DNA of 64,000 nt from WHSW01 sp963846565 (GCA_963846565.1 CAWJWL010000003.1:1-64000), one strand, 5' to 3'; shown: positions 11,635-20,543, numbered from the stretch's first letter. Notes: generated from the sequence alone by a model not told the origin. Made by a program: numbers and translations.

Positions 11635-12286
11635 CGCTGGACCCGATCGGCTCCGGCCGCGCCACGCCGAGGACGCGCGGCATCACCGGATAGGCCCGCG
11701 CTGCGGGCGGGTAGCCGAAGCCGCGGCAGCGCTCGATCACGTAACCCGAACGTTCGATCTCCGCGAGCGTGGTGCGGTTCGGCTGACAGCCGCCCATCAG
11801 CCGCGGCCAGATCAGCGCGCTCAGGTCCTGGAAGCGGGCGAACCGGGGGCGCCGCGAGCGGACGTGCTCATAGAAGCGCAGCTCTCCGCCCGGGCGCAGT
11901 ACGCGGCGGAACTCCGCCAGCGCCGCCGCCTGATCCGGCACCGAGCACAGGACGCCCGCGACGACGACTGCGTCCGCCGAGGCGCTGTCGACGGGAAGGT
12001 CGTCCGCGACGCCGCCGACGACGCGTACCTGGATCTCTACCGACGCCGCCGCTTTCTCCGCGGCCCGGCGCAGGTAGGGCTCGGGCTCGGCGGCGACGAG
12101 CTCGGTGACCGCGTCGGGATAGTGCTCGAAGTTGATCCCGTTGCCGGGGCCGACCTCGACCACCCTGCCCGCGAGGCCCGCGAGCAGCTCACGCCGGAGC
12201 TCCGCCTCGCCGCGATCCTTGTCCCTGGCGGCGAAGCGGTCGAAGAAGCGGGCGAAGAGCGGGTTCGAGACGTCGGTCGCGCTCAC
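11624..12286 (-). CDS. Class I SAM-dependent methyltransferase
   Basis: A 220-residue methyltransferase with motif I EVGPGNGINF (44-53), an acidic strand-2 end (AAEPEP) and the LRPGGELRFYEHVRS segment typical of the methyltransferase-11 group, which resembles UbiE and phosphatidylethanolamine N-methyltransferase-like proteins. The GTG start (12286) follows RNase Z by 10 bases. The upstream frame continuation is antisense to RNase Z and is rejected. Substrate not identifiable. Confidence 0.85.
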   Translation of the reverse strand: MSATDVSNPLFARFFDRFAARDKDRGEAELRRELLAGLAGRVVEVGPGNGINFEHYPDAVTELVAAEPEPYLRRAAEKAAASVEIQVRVVGGVADDLPVDSASADAVVVAGVLCSVPDQAAALAEFRRVLRPGGELRFYEHVRSRRPRFARFQDLSALIWPRLMGGCQPNRTTLAEIERSGYVIERCRGFGYPPAARAYPVMPRVLGVARPEPIGSSDAR

Positions 12287-12296
12287 TCCCGAGACG

Positions 12297-13262
12297 TTAG
12301 CCAGCGTCCTGCCGCGGCGGTCGGCCACCGCGCTCGACCAGGCGCGGCTCGCCGCGCTCGGGGAACGGGACCTCGACCAGGTCGAAATCGCGCGGCGCGA
12401 CCGCGGCCGGGAAGACCTCGCGCGCCTCCTCCAGCACCGCCCGCACGTCATAGCGCGAGGAGACGTGGACGAGCGCGAGCATTGCCACCTCCGCCTCCGC
12501 GGCGATCTGCGCGGCCTCTCGGGCGGTCGAGTGGCCGGTCTCCTGCGCGCGGGCAGCCTCCTCGTCGGCGAAGCTCGAGTCGTGGACCAGGAGTTGCGCC
12601 TCGTGGGCGGCGAGACGGGTCATCTCGCACGGGGCGGTGTCGCCGCTGATCACGATCTTGCGCCCGCGGCGCGCCGCGCCCATGACGTCGACGGGCCGGA
12701 CGATGCCGTCCGCGCCCCTGACCTCCTCACCGCGCTGCAGCCGGCCGAGGTCGGGCCCGGCGCGGACGCCGAGGCGCTCGGCGGACTCCGGGTCGATGTG
12801 GCCGGGGCGCTCGTCCTCGACCAGCGCATAGCCGAAGGCGCGCATCCTGCGGTGGTCGACCGCGAACGAGCGCATCTCGAAGCCGTCGTGGCGGATCGCC
12901 TCGCCGGCATCGATCTCGGCCAGCTCGACCTCGTAGCTGAGCTTTCCGAAGATCCGCCGCAGCGCCGTGAAGAGCTCGATCAGCCCCGGCGGCCCGATCA
13001 CCCGCAACGGTCGCTCGCGCGCGTTCAGCTGGTACGTCTTCAGCAGCCCCGGGATGCCGAGGTAATGGTCCGCGTGCAGATGGGTGAGGAAGAGCTCGTC
13101 GACTTGAACAAGCCCGGTCGAGCGCTGCATCTGGCGCTGCGATCCCTCGCCGCAGTCGACCATGAGCCGCTCGCCCCCGGCGCGGATCAGCACGCAGGCG
13201 GTCGAGCGCCGGGCGGTCGGCACGGAGCCCCCGGTGCCGAGGAAGACGAGGTCCAGGTCCAC
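12297..13262 (-). CDS. rnz: Ribonuclease Z (tRNA 3'-processing endonuclease)
   Basis: A metallo-beta-lactamase-fold nuclease that trims the 3' trailer of tRNA precursors lacking CCA. In 321 residues it has FLGTGGSVPT near the N-terminus and the zinc motif HLHADH (61-66). Later motifs include ISGDTAPCE, DSSF and HSTAREAA, which are typical of RNase Z. The neighbouring tRNA-Arg gene on the opposite strand indeed lacks an encoded CCA. Residues past the last conserved motif form a short charged tail. Confidence 0.92.
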   Translation of the reverse strand: MDLDLVFLGTGGSVPTARRSTACVLIRAGGERLMVDCGEGSQRQMQRSTGLVQVDELFLTHLHADHYLGIPGLLKTYQLNARERPLRVIGPPGLIELFTALRRIFGKLSYEVELAEIDAGEAIRHDGFEMRSFAVDHRRMRAFGYALVEDERPGHIDPESAERLGVRAGPDLGRLQRGEEVRGADGIVRPVDVMGAARRGRKIVISGDTAPCEMTRLAAHEAQLLVHDSSFADEEAARAQETGHSTAREAAQIAAEAEVAMLALVHVSSRYDVRAVLEEAREVFPAAVAPRDFDLVEVPFPERGEPRLVERGGRPPRQDAG

Positions 13263-13459
13263 GCGGGAACGGTAGCCGCGACGGGCGGCGGCGGCACGGC
13301 GGCGTTCAGCCGAGGATCATGGACCCGAGTACTCGGGTCGTATGGACGGCCGTCGCCGAACGGCACCAGGGCGAGACAATCCACGTTTCACAAAGGCGCT
13401 CAACACCTCAATGCACAGAACATACGTTCGTACACGGTGACGGGTAAGCTGCGCCGCAG

Positions 13460-13532
13460 GCGCCCGTAGCTCAGTGGATAGAGCGCCGCCCTCCGGAGGC
13501 GGAAGCCGCAGGTTCGAATCCTGCCGGGCGCG
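13460..13532 (+). tRNA. tRNA-Arg (anticodon CCG)
   Basis: A 73-base cloverleaf. Acceptor GCGCCCG pairs perfectly with CGGGCGC. The D arm is GCTC/GAGC, the anticodon stem CCGCC/GGCGG closes loop CTCCGGA (anticodon CCG at 34-36), and the T arm GCAGG/CCTGC closes TTCGAAT. The discriminator is G and CCA is not encoded. The ~200 bases upstream to RNase Z hold no gene and must contain its promoter. Confidence 0.97.
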
Positions 13533-13615
13533 TTCCGCACCAGGCCCGGATCAGCGTCATCTGCCGTCGTCGGCGACGCCGATCTCGAACCAGGTTGGTT
13601 CGCCGGCCCCCGCGG

Positions 13616-13894
13616 CTATCGAGAGCCGCCGGCGACGGCCGGGAGGATCGTTACCTCGTCGCCGTCGCTGAGCTCGGTGTCGAGGCCGTCCTTGAAGCGG
13701 ATGTCCTCGCCCGAGACGTAGACGTTGACGAAGCGGCGCAGCGTGCCGTCCTCGGTGATCCGCTCGCGCAGATCCGCGTGCGCGTCGAAGACGGCGTCGA
13801 GCGCCTCGCCGACGGTGTCCCCGTCGACCTCGACCTCGCCCTCGCCCTCGGTGACGCCCCGCAGCTGCGCCGGAATCTTGACCGTGACCGCCAT
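13616..13894 (-). CDS. MoaD/ThiS-family sulfur-carrier protein (CysO-like)
   Basis: A 92-residue ubiquitin-fold protein. The pattern VTVKIPAQLR, LRRFVNVYVSGEDIRF and SDGDEVTILPAVAGG closely matches the CysO branch of MoaD/ThiS proteins, which carry sulfur as a C-terminal thiocarboxylate on a Gly-Gly end. Here Gly-Gly is followed by Ser-Arg before the stop, so the carrier end would need trimming. It lies 11 bases downstream of the threonine synthase-like gene, in the same transcript, under a SAM riboswitch. This suggests a role in sulfur amino acid synthesis; no activating enzyme or JAMM protease gene is in the window. Confidence 0.85.
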   Translation of the reverse strand: MAVTVKIPAQLRGVTEGEGEVEVDGDTVGEALDAVFDAHADLRERITEDGTLRRFVNVYVSGEDIRFKDGLDTELSDGDEVTILPAVAGGSR

Positions 13895-13905
13895 CCGCTC
13901 GAAAC

Positions 13906-15153
13906 TTACCGAGCCGCGCTGACGGCCGGGGCGGACGCCTCGACGCCCGACTCGAACGACTCGAGCGTCGGGTCGATCTCCTGGATCGAGTAACCCTCCC
14001 GCACGGCGTCGAGCGTCTTCAGGCCCTCACCGGTGATCACAACGACGACCCGCTCGTCGGAGCCGATCGCGCCGGCCGCGGCGAGCTTCGCCAGCACCGC
14101 CGTGGTCACGCCGCCCGCGGTCTCGGTGAAGATCCCCGTGGTCTCGGCGAGCAGCCTGATCCCGGCGCGGATCTCCGCGTCGTCGACGTCCTCCACCGAG
14201 CCGCCGGTCGAGCGGGCGAGCTCGAGGGCGTACGGGCCGTCGGCGGGATTGCCGATCGCGAGGCTCTTCGCGATCGTCTCCGGACGCTGCGGCTTGCACA
14301 CGTCCCAGCCCGAGGCGTACGCCTCCGAGACCGGGTTGCAGCCCTCTGCCTGGGCGCCGTGGAAAGCCGGCAGCTCGCCGTCGAGAAGGCCGAGATCGAG
14401 CCAGTCGGAGATCCCGCGGCCGATCTTGGTGAACAGCGAGCCGGAGGCGATCGGGCAGACGATGCGGTCCGGGAGCGACCAGCCGAGCTGCTCGATCGTC
14501 TCGTAGGCGATCGTCTTCGAGCCCTCCGCGTAGTAGGGCCGCAGGTTGACGTTGACGAAGGCCCAGGGCCGCGTCTCGCAGAGCTCGGTGCAGAGGCGGT
14601 TGACGTCGTCGTAGTTGCCCCGGACACCGACCAGCTTCGTCCCGTAGACCCCGGTCGCGAGCAGCTTCTGCTCCTCGAGGTCGGCCGGGACGAAGACGTA
14701 GGAGCTCAGCCCCGCGGCGGCGGCGTGGGCGGCGACGGCGTTGGCGAGGTTGCCGGTCGAGGCGCAGGCGACGGTGTCGAAACCGAGCTCCTGCGCCTTC
14801 GCGATCGCGACGGCGACGACCCGGTCCTTGAAGGAGTGCGTCGGGTTGGCGGCGTCGTTCTTGATCCAGACCTCGCCGATCCCGAGGCGCTCCGCCAGCC
14901 GGTCCGCGCGGATCAACGGCGTCAACCCGGGTTGCAGAGGGTCGCGCGGGCGCTCGGCGAACGGGAGGAAGTCCGCGTACCGCCAGATGCTCAGCGGGCC
15001 GGCCTGGATCTTCCGCTTCAGCGCCTCCGGATCGAGGCCGGTGAGGTCGTAGGACACCTCGAGTGGCCCGAAGCACTGCTCGCACACGTAGAGCGCCTCG
15101 AGCGGGTACTCGGTCCGACACTCCTTACAACGAAGCCCTTCCAGGGTGCTCAT
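13906..15153 (-). CDS. thrC: Threonine synthase-like PLP enzyme with N-terminal zinc ribbon
   Basis: A 415-residue fold-type II PLP enzyme. An N-terminal zinc ribbon (Cys9, Cys12, Cys24, Cys27) precedes the catalytic domain, with PLP lysine Lys109 in HSFKDR, the STGNLANA phosphate-binding loop and a late ITGEGLKTLD segment. This fits threonine synthases that convert O-phosphohomoserine to threonine. The ATG start lies ~8 bases after AGGAGAG. A SAM-I riboswitch and terminator lie in its leader, which is more typical of methionine genes. An alternative is a sulfhydrylase using the carrier encoded next door, but the family match alone favours threonine synthase. Confidence 0.88.
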   Translation of the reverse strand: MSTLEGLRCKECRTEYPLEALYVCEQCFGPLEVSYDLTGLDPEALKRKIQAGPLSIWRYADFLPFAERPRDPLQPGLTPLIRADRLAERLGIGEVWIKNDAANPTHSFKDRVVAVAIAKAQELGFDTVACASTGNLANAVAAHAAAAGLSSYVFVPADLEEQKLLATGVYGTKLVGVRGNYDDVNRLCTELCETRPWAFVNVNLRPYYAEGSKTIAYETIEQLGWSLPDRIVCPIASGSLFTKIGRGISDWLDLGLLDGELPAFHGAQAEGCNPVSEAYASGWDVCKPQRPETIAKSLAIGNPADGPYALELARSTGGSVEDVDDAEIRAGIRLLAETTGIFTETAGGVTTAVLAKLAAAGAIGSDERVVVVITGEGLKTLDAVREGYSIQEIDPTLESFESGVEASAPAVSAAR

Positions 15154-15185
15154 GCGTTCAACTCTCCTATTCGTCTCGCTTCACG

Positions 15186-15217
15186 AAAAAGACCTCTGCC
15201 TTGTGCGAGCAGAGGTC
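15186..15217 (-). terminator. Intrinsic terminator of the SAM riboswitch expression platform
   Basis: On the minus strand a perfect 9-base stem GACCTCTGC/GCAGAGGTC closes a 9-base loop and is followed by TTTTT. It lies between the SAM aptamer and the thrC-like start, as expected for ligand-induced termination. Confidence 0.9.
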
Positions 15218-15235
15218 CCGGAGAGGACTCCCACT

Positions 15236-15346
15236 CACATCTCCCAGGCTCTTCGCCTGCTGGAATTGGCACCTGACGTCGGTCGCAAGACCTTCGTTGG
15301 TTGCCGGGGCTTCGTAGGGCCAGTCCCTCCACCCCTCTGGATGCAG
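15236..15346 (-). promoter_or_regulatory. SAM-I (S-box) riboswitch aptamer
   Basis: The minus strand carries the SAM-I landmarks in order: AGAGGGGTGGAGGGA, CTGGCCC, GAAGCCCCGGCAACC, AGGTGCCAATTCC and a closing GAGATG. P1 pairs GCAUC with GAUGU (15340-15346 region with 15236-15241). A -10-like TATAGT at 15368-15363 places the transcript start just 5' of the aptamer. Binding SAM should favour the following terminator and switch off the thrC-like and MoaD-like genes. The match to the family is unambiguous; the downstream target is the unusual part. Confidence 0.95.
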
Positions 15347-15546
15347 CGGTTATGTGCCCGCGACTATACCAACCGACCGGCTTTCCCAGGGGGATGCCCA
15401 GACCCCGACACCCCGGACGCGAAGCGGAGGAGGTGGCGGGCAAGTTTTCGTGAAACGGTGGTTGCGGGAAGGCGGAGGGCCGCGGGGCGTGTCGTAACCT
15501 TCTCGCATGGACGCAGCCACGAACGAGACGCGAGGAGAGACCGGCG

Positions 15547-16548
15547 ATGCCGAGCCTTCCGAAGCCGAGGCTGCGCCGCTCCCCGCGCGCAGCTGACCTC
15601 GTCGCGCCCACCGAGCGCGATCGGCAGCCACGAATCGAGACCGTCTCGGGCGAGGGCCTGCGCTGGGTCAACATCGAGCGTCCGGGCCCCCTCGAGAGCA
15701 CCTGGCTCGAGGAGCAGTTCGACTTCCACGCGCTCGATCTCGAGGACGTGCTCTCGCGCAACCAGCGGCCGAAGATCGACGAGTACCGCGACTACCTCTT
15801 CATCGTCCTCCACTTCCCGGTCTTCGACCGCAACGTGAAGCGGCTCAACGCCGGCGAGCTCGACATCTTCGTCGGACCCGACTTCCTCGTCACGATCCCG
15901 AACACTCCGCTGCAGCCGGTCGAGTACCTGTTCGAGCGCTGTCGCCAGAAGGAGGAGCTGCGCGAGCAGCTCTTCTCCCGCGGCTCCGGCTTCCTCCTCT
16001 ACCGGATCGTCGACGACAGCTTCGACTACTGCTTTCCGATGCTGCGCAAGATCGGCAACAAGCTCGACGCCCTCGAGGACGACATCTTCGAGGGCCGCTC
16101 GGAGGAGGTCGTCCGCGACATCTCCAACGTGAAGCAGGAGATCATCAACTTCCGCAAGGTGATCCGCCCGCAGCGGACGGTCCTTCGCGACCTCGAGAAC
16201 GTCAAGTCGCGCTTCCTCGCCCCCGACCTCGACCTCGAGATCTACTTCGACGACATCGGCGACGCGCACGAGCGGATCTGGGACATGCTCGAGAACTACA
16301 AGGAGGTCGTCGAGGGACTCGAAGACACGAACGAGTCCTACATCTCCCACCGCGTCAACGACGTCCTCCGCGTCCTCACCGCCTTCAGCGTCGTGATCCT
16401 GCCGCTGACCCTGATCGCAAGCCTCTGGGGGATGAACGTCGGCGTCCCCGGCGAGGGCGACACCGCGGCTTTCTGGCTGATCGTCGGCGGCATGGTCGCC
16501 CTCCTCGTCGGCATGCTCGCCTACTTCCGCCGGCGCGGCTGGCTCTAG
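15547..16548 (+). CDS. corA: CorA-family magnesium transporter
   Basis: A 333-residue CorA channel. A large cytoplasmic alpha/beta funnel domain is followed by a long helix and two C-terminal membrane segments (about 278-296 and 308-325). The selectivity motif Gly-Met-Asn lies at 295-297 at the end of the first. The ATG is preceded by GAGGAGAG. A tail of FRRRGWL follows the last helix, matching the basic CorA C-terminus. It heads a run of tightly packed genes to 21.3 kb and is read divergently from the riboswitch-controlled thrC-like gene. Confidence 0.93.
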   Translation: MPSLPKPRLRRSPRAADLVAPTERDRQPRIETVSGEGLRWVNIERPGPLESTWLEEQFDFHALDLEDVLSRNQRPKIDEYRDYLFIVLHFPVFDRNVKRLNAGELDIFVGPDFLVTIPNTPLQPVEYLFERCRQKEELREQLFSRGSGFLLYRIVDDSFDYCFPMLRKIGNKLDALEDDIFEGRSEEVVRDISNVKQEIINFRKVIRPQRTVLRDLENVKSRFLAPDLDLEIYFDDIGDAHERIWDMLENYKEVVEGLEDTNESYISHRVNDVLRVLTAFSVVILPLTLIASLWGMNVGVPGEGDTAAFWLIVGGMVALLVGMLAYFRRRGWL

Positions 16549-16559
16549 GATCCCGCCGT

Positions 16560-17051
16560 GTGGCCAGCGAGCGGATCTGGGCGCCCTGGCGCCTCGCCTA
16601 CGTGAAGGATGCGTCCAAGGACGTCGAGTCCGACTGCATCTTCTGCTCGAAGCCGGCCGAGGATGACGACGCGGCGAACCTGATCGTCCACCGCGCCGAG
16701 CGCTGCTTCGTGATCCTCAACCTCTTCCCGTACACGAACGGGCACCTGATGGTGACCCCGTACGAGCACGCGAGCTCGATCGCCGACCTCGAGCCGAAGA
16801 CGATCGCCGAGCTGATGGGCCTGAGCCAGCAGGCGATCCGGATCCTCGACGAGGCCTATGCGCCCCACGGCTACAACGTGGGCTTCAACCAGGGCCGGGT
16901 CGCCGGCGCCGGGGTGGAGCACCACGTCCACATGCACGTCGTCCCGCGCTGGGGCGGGGACACGAACTTCATGCCCGTGCTCGCCGACACGCGGGTGATG
17001 CCCCAGACGCTCGAGCAGAGCTACGAGACCCTGCGGGGCGCCTTTGACTGA
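16560..17051 (+). CDS. HIT-domain nucleotide hydrolase/phosphorylase (first copy)
   Basis: A 163-residue histidine-triad protein. ERIWAPWR near the N-terminus, a Cys-X-X-Cys (CIFC, near 26-29), the HLMVTPYEH segment and the catalytic triad EHHVHMHVVPRW place it with actinobacterial Ap4A phosphorylase-like HIT proteins. The GTG start lies 11 bases after corA. It ends inside the start of the phosphomutase gene. A second HIT protein is encoded four genes later in the same run. Confidence 0.9.
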   Translation: MASERIWAPWRLAYVKDASKDVESDCIFCSKPAEDDDAANLIVHRAERCFVILNLFPYTNGHLMVTPYEHASSIADLEPKTIAELMGLSQQAIRILDEAYAPHGYNVGFNQGRVAGAGVEHHVHMHVVPRWGGDTNFMPVLADTRVMPQTLEQSYETLRGAFD

Positions 17052-18456
17052 CGGAATGCCGCCGGCCACGTCCTCGGCTTCGCCTCCGGGCGTGCCGGGT
17101 GAGATCTTCAAGGCTTACGACATTCGCGGGCTGTACGGCTCCGAGATGGACGGCGATGCCAGCTTCCTGATCGGCCGCGCCTTCGCCCGTGTGCTCGCCG
17201 ACCTGCGCGGCAAGCCCGTCGCCGACCTGCGGATCGGGCTCGGGCGTGACATGCGCCTGCAGGCGCCCGAGATGGCCGGCCGCCTGCGCGACGGCCTCGT
17301 CGCCGAGGGCTGCACGGTGCTCGACGCCGGAATGGTCGGCACCGAGATGCTCTATTTCCTCGTCGGCTCGCGCGAGCTCGACGGCGGCGCGATGGTGACC
17401 GCGTCGCACAACCCGAAGGCCTATACCGGCGTGAAGCTCGTCCGCGAGGGAGCCCTGGCGCTCTCCGGGGACGCCGGAATCGGCGAGATCCGCGACCTCG
17501 TCCTCGGCGGGCTCGGGGAGGTGACGGGCGAGGCGGGCTCGGTGGAGGCGGTCGACGTCTACGACGGCTTTCAGCGCCACGCGATGTCGCTGATCGACCC
17601 CGCGGTGGTCAAGCCGCTCAAGGTCGTCGTCGACGGCGGCAACGGAATGGCGGGCCCGATGGTCGGGCCGCTGCTGGAGCGGCTGCGGCTCGACCTGATC
17701 GAGACCTACTGGGTCCCCGACGGCGAGTTCCCCGACCACGAGCCGAACCCGCTGCTGCCGGAGAACCGCCAGTTCATCATCGACCGCGTCCTCGACGAGG
17801 GCGCCGACCTCGGCATCGCCTGGGACGGTGACGCGGACCGCTGCTTCTTCATCGACGACACCGGCACGTTCGTCGACGGCGACTTCCTCACCGCGCTGCT
17901 CGCCCAGCAGGTGCTCGGCAAGCGGTCCGGCGCGAACATCCTCTACGACGTCCGCGCGAGCCGGGCGGTTCCCGACACGGTCGAGGCGAATGGCGGCACC
18001 GCGTTCGTCAATCGCGTCGGTCATGCCTTCTTCAAGATCGCGATGCGCGAGCACGACGGCGCCTTCGGCGGCGAGGTCTCCGGTCACTACTACTTCCGTG
18101 ACTTCTGGTGCGCGGACTCGGGAACCCTTCCCGCCCTCCTCGTCCTCGAGCTCCTCTCGACCGACGGCCGGACGCTGTCGGAGCTCGTCGGCTCCTACCG
18201 GGAGCGCTACTTCATCTCCGGCGAGATCAACTCCGAGGTCGCCGACCAGGAGGCGAAGATGAAGGAGATCGCCGAGCGCCACGCCGACGCGGAGATCTCC
18301 TGGCTCGACGGGGTTTCCGTCGACTATCCGGAGTGGCACTTCAACGTCCGGCCCTCGAACACGGAGCCGCTCCTGCGCCTCAACCTCGAGTCGCTCACCT
18401 CCCGCGAGGACATGGAGCGCAAGCGGGACGAGGTGCTGGACCTCATCCGCTCTTGA
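17044..18456 (+). CDS. manB: Phosphomannomutase / phosphoglucomutase
   Basis: It interconverts hexose 6- and 1-phosphates for glycan precursors. In 470 residues the four active-site loops are present: phosphoserine loop TASHNP (Ser121), metal loop DGDADR, sugar loop GGEVSGH and phosphate loop RPSNTEP. The start is a TTG overlapping the end of the HIT gene by 8 bases; ATG at 17056 is an alternative that removes four residues. The N-terminal FKAYDIRGLYG motif is intact either way. Confidence 0.93.
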   Translation: MTDGMPPATSSASPPGVPGEIFKAYDIRGLYGSEMDGDASFLIGRAFARVLADLRGKPVADLRIGLGRDMRLQAPEMAGRLRDGLVAEGCTVLDAGMVGTEMLYFLVGSRELDGGAMVTASHNPKAYTGVKLVREGALALSGDAGIGEIRDLVLGGLGEVTGEAGSVEAVDVYDGFQRHAMSLIDPAVVKPLKVVVDGGNGMAGPMVGPLLERLRLDLIETYWVPDGEFPDHEPNPLLPENRQFIIDRVLDEGADLGIAWDGDADRCFFIDDTGTFVDGDFLTALLAQQVLGKRSGANILYDVRASRAVPDTVEANGGTAFVNRVGHAFFKIAMREHDGAFGGEVSGHYYFRDFWCADSGTLPALLVLELLSTDGRTLSELVGSYRERYFISGEINSEVADQEAKMKEIAERHADAEISWLDGVSVDYPEWHFNVRPSNTEPLLRLNLESLTSREDMERKRDEVLDLIRS

Positions 18457-19478
18457 CCGCGGAGGGGGCGCTCGCCCGCGCGGCGGACGCCGGCATCCAC
18501 CGCCTCCGGATCCCGACCCCGTTCGCCGTCGGCCGGGTCAACTGCTACCTGATCGAGGACGAGCCCCTGACCCTCCTCGACACGGGGCCGAATTCGGGCA
18601 AGTCACTCGACGACCTCCAGCACCAGCTCGAGGCCGCCGGGCACGCGATCGAGGAACTCGAGCTGATCGTGATCAGCCACCAGCACATCGACCATCTGGG
18701 ACTCGTCGACATCCTCGCCTCGCGCTCCGGGGCCGAGGTCGCCGCGATCGACGTCCTCGTCCCCTTCATGGCGAGCTACGACGACGACATGGAACGCGAC
18801 GACGAGTTCGCCAGCGGGCTGATGCGCCGCCACGGGATCCCCGACGACCTGACGATCGCCCTGCGCAGCGTCTCGCGAAGCTTCCGCGCCTGGGGCGCCT
18901 CGCACGAGGTGACCCGACCGCTCGCAGACGGCGAGACGCTGGAGCTCGCCGGACGCCGGCTCGAGGTGATGCTGCGGCCGGGACACAGCCCCTCCGACAC
19001 GGTCTTCTGGGACGAGCAGCGCCGCATCCTGCTCTGCGCCGACCATCTGATCGCGCACATCTCCTCGAACCCGCTGCTGGCCCGCCCGCTCGACGGGTCC
19101 GGCGAGCGGCCGAAGTCCCTGGTCCGCTACTTGAGCTCCCTCGCCAAGACGCGGGAGATGCCCGCGGAGCTGCTCCTGCCCGGACACGGCGACCCGATCA
19201 CCGACCACGTCGGACTGATCGACGAGCGCTTCGAGCTCCACCGCCGCCGGGCGGCGAAACTCGGGCGCCTGATCGCCGAGCAGCCACGGACCGCTTACGA
19301 GCTCGCCCAGGCGCTCTGGGGGAACGTCGCCGTGACGCAGGCCTTCCTCACCCTCTCCGAGGTCGTGGGCCACGTCGACCTCCTGATCGATGCGGGGGTG
19401 GTGCGCGAGGTCGAGGACGGCGAGGTCGTCCGCTTCGAGGCGACCGGATACGACGGCGAGGTTACGATCCCACCGTGA
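18453..19478 (+). CDS. MBL-fold metallohydrolase with C-terminal winged-helix-like region
   Basis: A 341-residue metallo-beta-lactamase-fold protein with zinc motif HQHIDH in VISHQHIDHLG, then LRPGHSPSD, ILLCADHLI and LLPGHGDPI. The last ~75 residues (LGRLIAEQPRTAYELAQALWG...) look like the LACTB2-type C-terminal helical domain of the glyoxalase II/LACTB2 group. I chose the TTG (18453-18455) overlapping the phosphomutase stop as TTGA; the longer frame upstream is inside the phosphomutase gene. Substrate unknown. Confidence 0.85.
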   Translation: MTAEGALARAADAGIHRLRIPTPFAVGRVNCYLIEDEPLTLLDTGPNSGKSLDDLQHQLEAAGHAIEELELIVISHQHIDHLGLVDILASRSGAEVAAIDVLVPFMASYDDDMERDDEFASGLMRRHGIPDDLTIALRSVSRSFRAWGASHEVTRPLADGETLELAGRRLEVMLRPGHSPSDTVFWDEQRRILLCADHLIAHISSNPLLARPLDGSGERPKSLVRYLSSLAKTREMPAELLLPGHGDPITDHVGLIDERFELHRRRAAKLGRLIAEQPRTAYELAQALWGNVAVTQAFLTLSEVVGHVDLLIDAGVVREVEDGEVVRFEATGYDGEVTIPP

Positions 19479-19532
19479 GCGCGGAGCCACGCCAAAGGGA
19501 GATTGCGCCGGGCGAAGCGCGATCCATGCGTT

Positions 19533-20543
19533 GTGAGCACGACCCTCGCCTCCCCGCCCAGGGCCGAGCCCGCCGCCAACGGCGGCGACGCGTTCCCCCG
19601 TGCGGCGAAGAAGCGGATGCTGATCATCGTCAACCCGTACGCGACGACGGTCTCGGACCGGCTCAAGAACCTCGTCGTCTACGCGCTCCAGGGTCGCTAC
19701 GAGGTCGAGGCCGTCACGACCCAGGCGCAGAACCACGCGACCGAGATCGGGCGCGAGGCTTGCGACGGCGGCTACGACATCGTCGTCGCCTTCGGGGGCG
19801 ACGGGACGCTGAACGAGGTCGCCAACGGCCTCGCCGGCACGGGCGTCCCCGTCTCGGTGCTCCCCGGCGGCTCGACCAACGTCGTCTGCCGGACGCTCGG
19901 GATCCCCAACGACGTCGTCGACGCGACGGAGCATCTGCTCGGGCTCGCCGACGACTTCCGGCCGCGGCGGATCGACCTCGGCCTCGCCGGCGGGCGCCGC
20001 TTCGTCTTCTCGGCCGGCTCGGGACTCGATGCGACGGCGGCGAAGAAGGTCGACGCAAAGCCTCGGCTCAAGACCCGCCTCGGCCCCTACTTCTACACCT
20101 GGGTCGCGACCTCATCCTTCTACACCGACTACCTCCGCAACCCGGTGACGATGCGGCTCACGGCGGGCGGCGAACGGCTTGACGGCGTCACGGTCCTGGC
20201 CCAGAACTCCGACCCGTTCACCTACTTCGGCGGCCGCCAGGTGAGGGTCTCCCGCGACGTCGGGATCGACGACGGATCGCTCGCGATCGCGGTGCTGGGG
20301 CGTGCCCGCCAGCGTGACATGGGATTCATCATCGGGCGCCTCTTCTCCGAGCGCTACAAGGCCACCGACCACCGCCACATCGACCACGTCGCGCACGTGA
20401 CCGAGGGCCGGATCGAGTCGCTGTCGACGGACGAGGCGGGCGAGCTGCGCTCGTTCCCGGTCCAGGTGGACGGCGACTACATCGGCGACTTCACCGAGCT
20501 CGACCTCGGGGTCGAACCGAGCGCGCTGACGGTCGTTGCCTAA
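19533..20543 (+). CDS. Diacylglycerol kinase-family lipid kinase
   Basis: A soluble lipid kinase of the DagK/YegS group that phosphorylates diacylglycerol or related lipids. After a variable N-terminus, LIIVNPYA begins the fold, the ATP loop FGGDGTLNEV follows, then LPGGSTN and a C-terminal VQVDGDYIG. I place the start at GTG 19533 (about 336 residues). TTG at 19503 adds ten residues, and ATG at 19618 would still give an intact core. Similar enzymes act in phospholipid recycling or mannoside lipid synthesis. Confidence 0.87.
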   Translation: MSTTLASPPRAEPAANGGDAFPRAAKKRMLIIVNPYATTVSDRLKNLVVYALQGRYEVEAVTTQAQNHATEIGREACDGGYDIVVAFGGDGTLNEVANGLAGTGVPVSVLPGGSTNVVCRTLGIPNDVVDATEHLLGLADDFRPRRIDLGLAGGRRFVFSAGSGLDATAAKKVDAKPRLKTRLGPYFYTWVATSSFYTDYLRNPVTMRLTAGGERLDGVTVLAQNSDPFTYFGGRQVRVSRDVGIDDGSLAIAVLGRARQRDMGFIIGRLFSERYKATDHRHIDHVAHVTEGRIESLSTDEAGELRSFPVQVDGDYIGDFTELDLGVEPSALTVVA

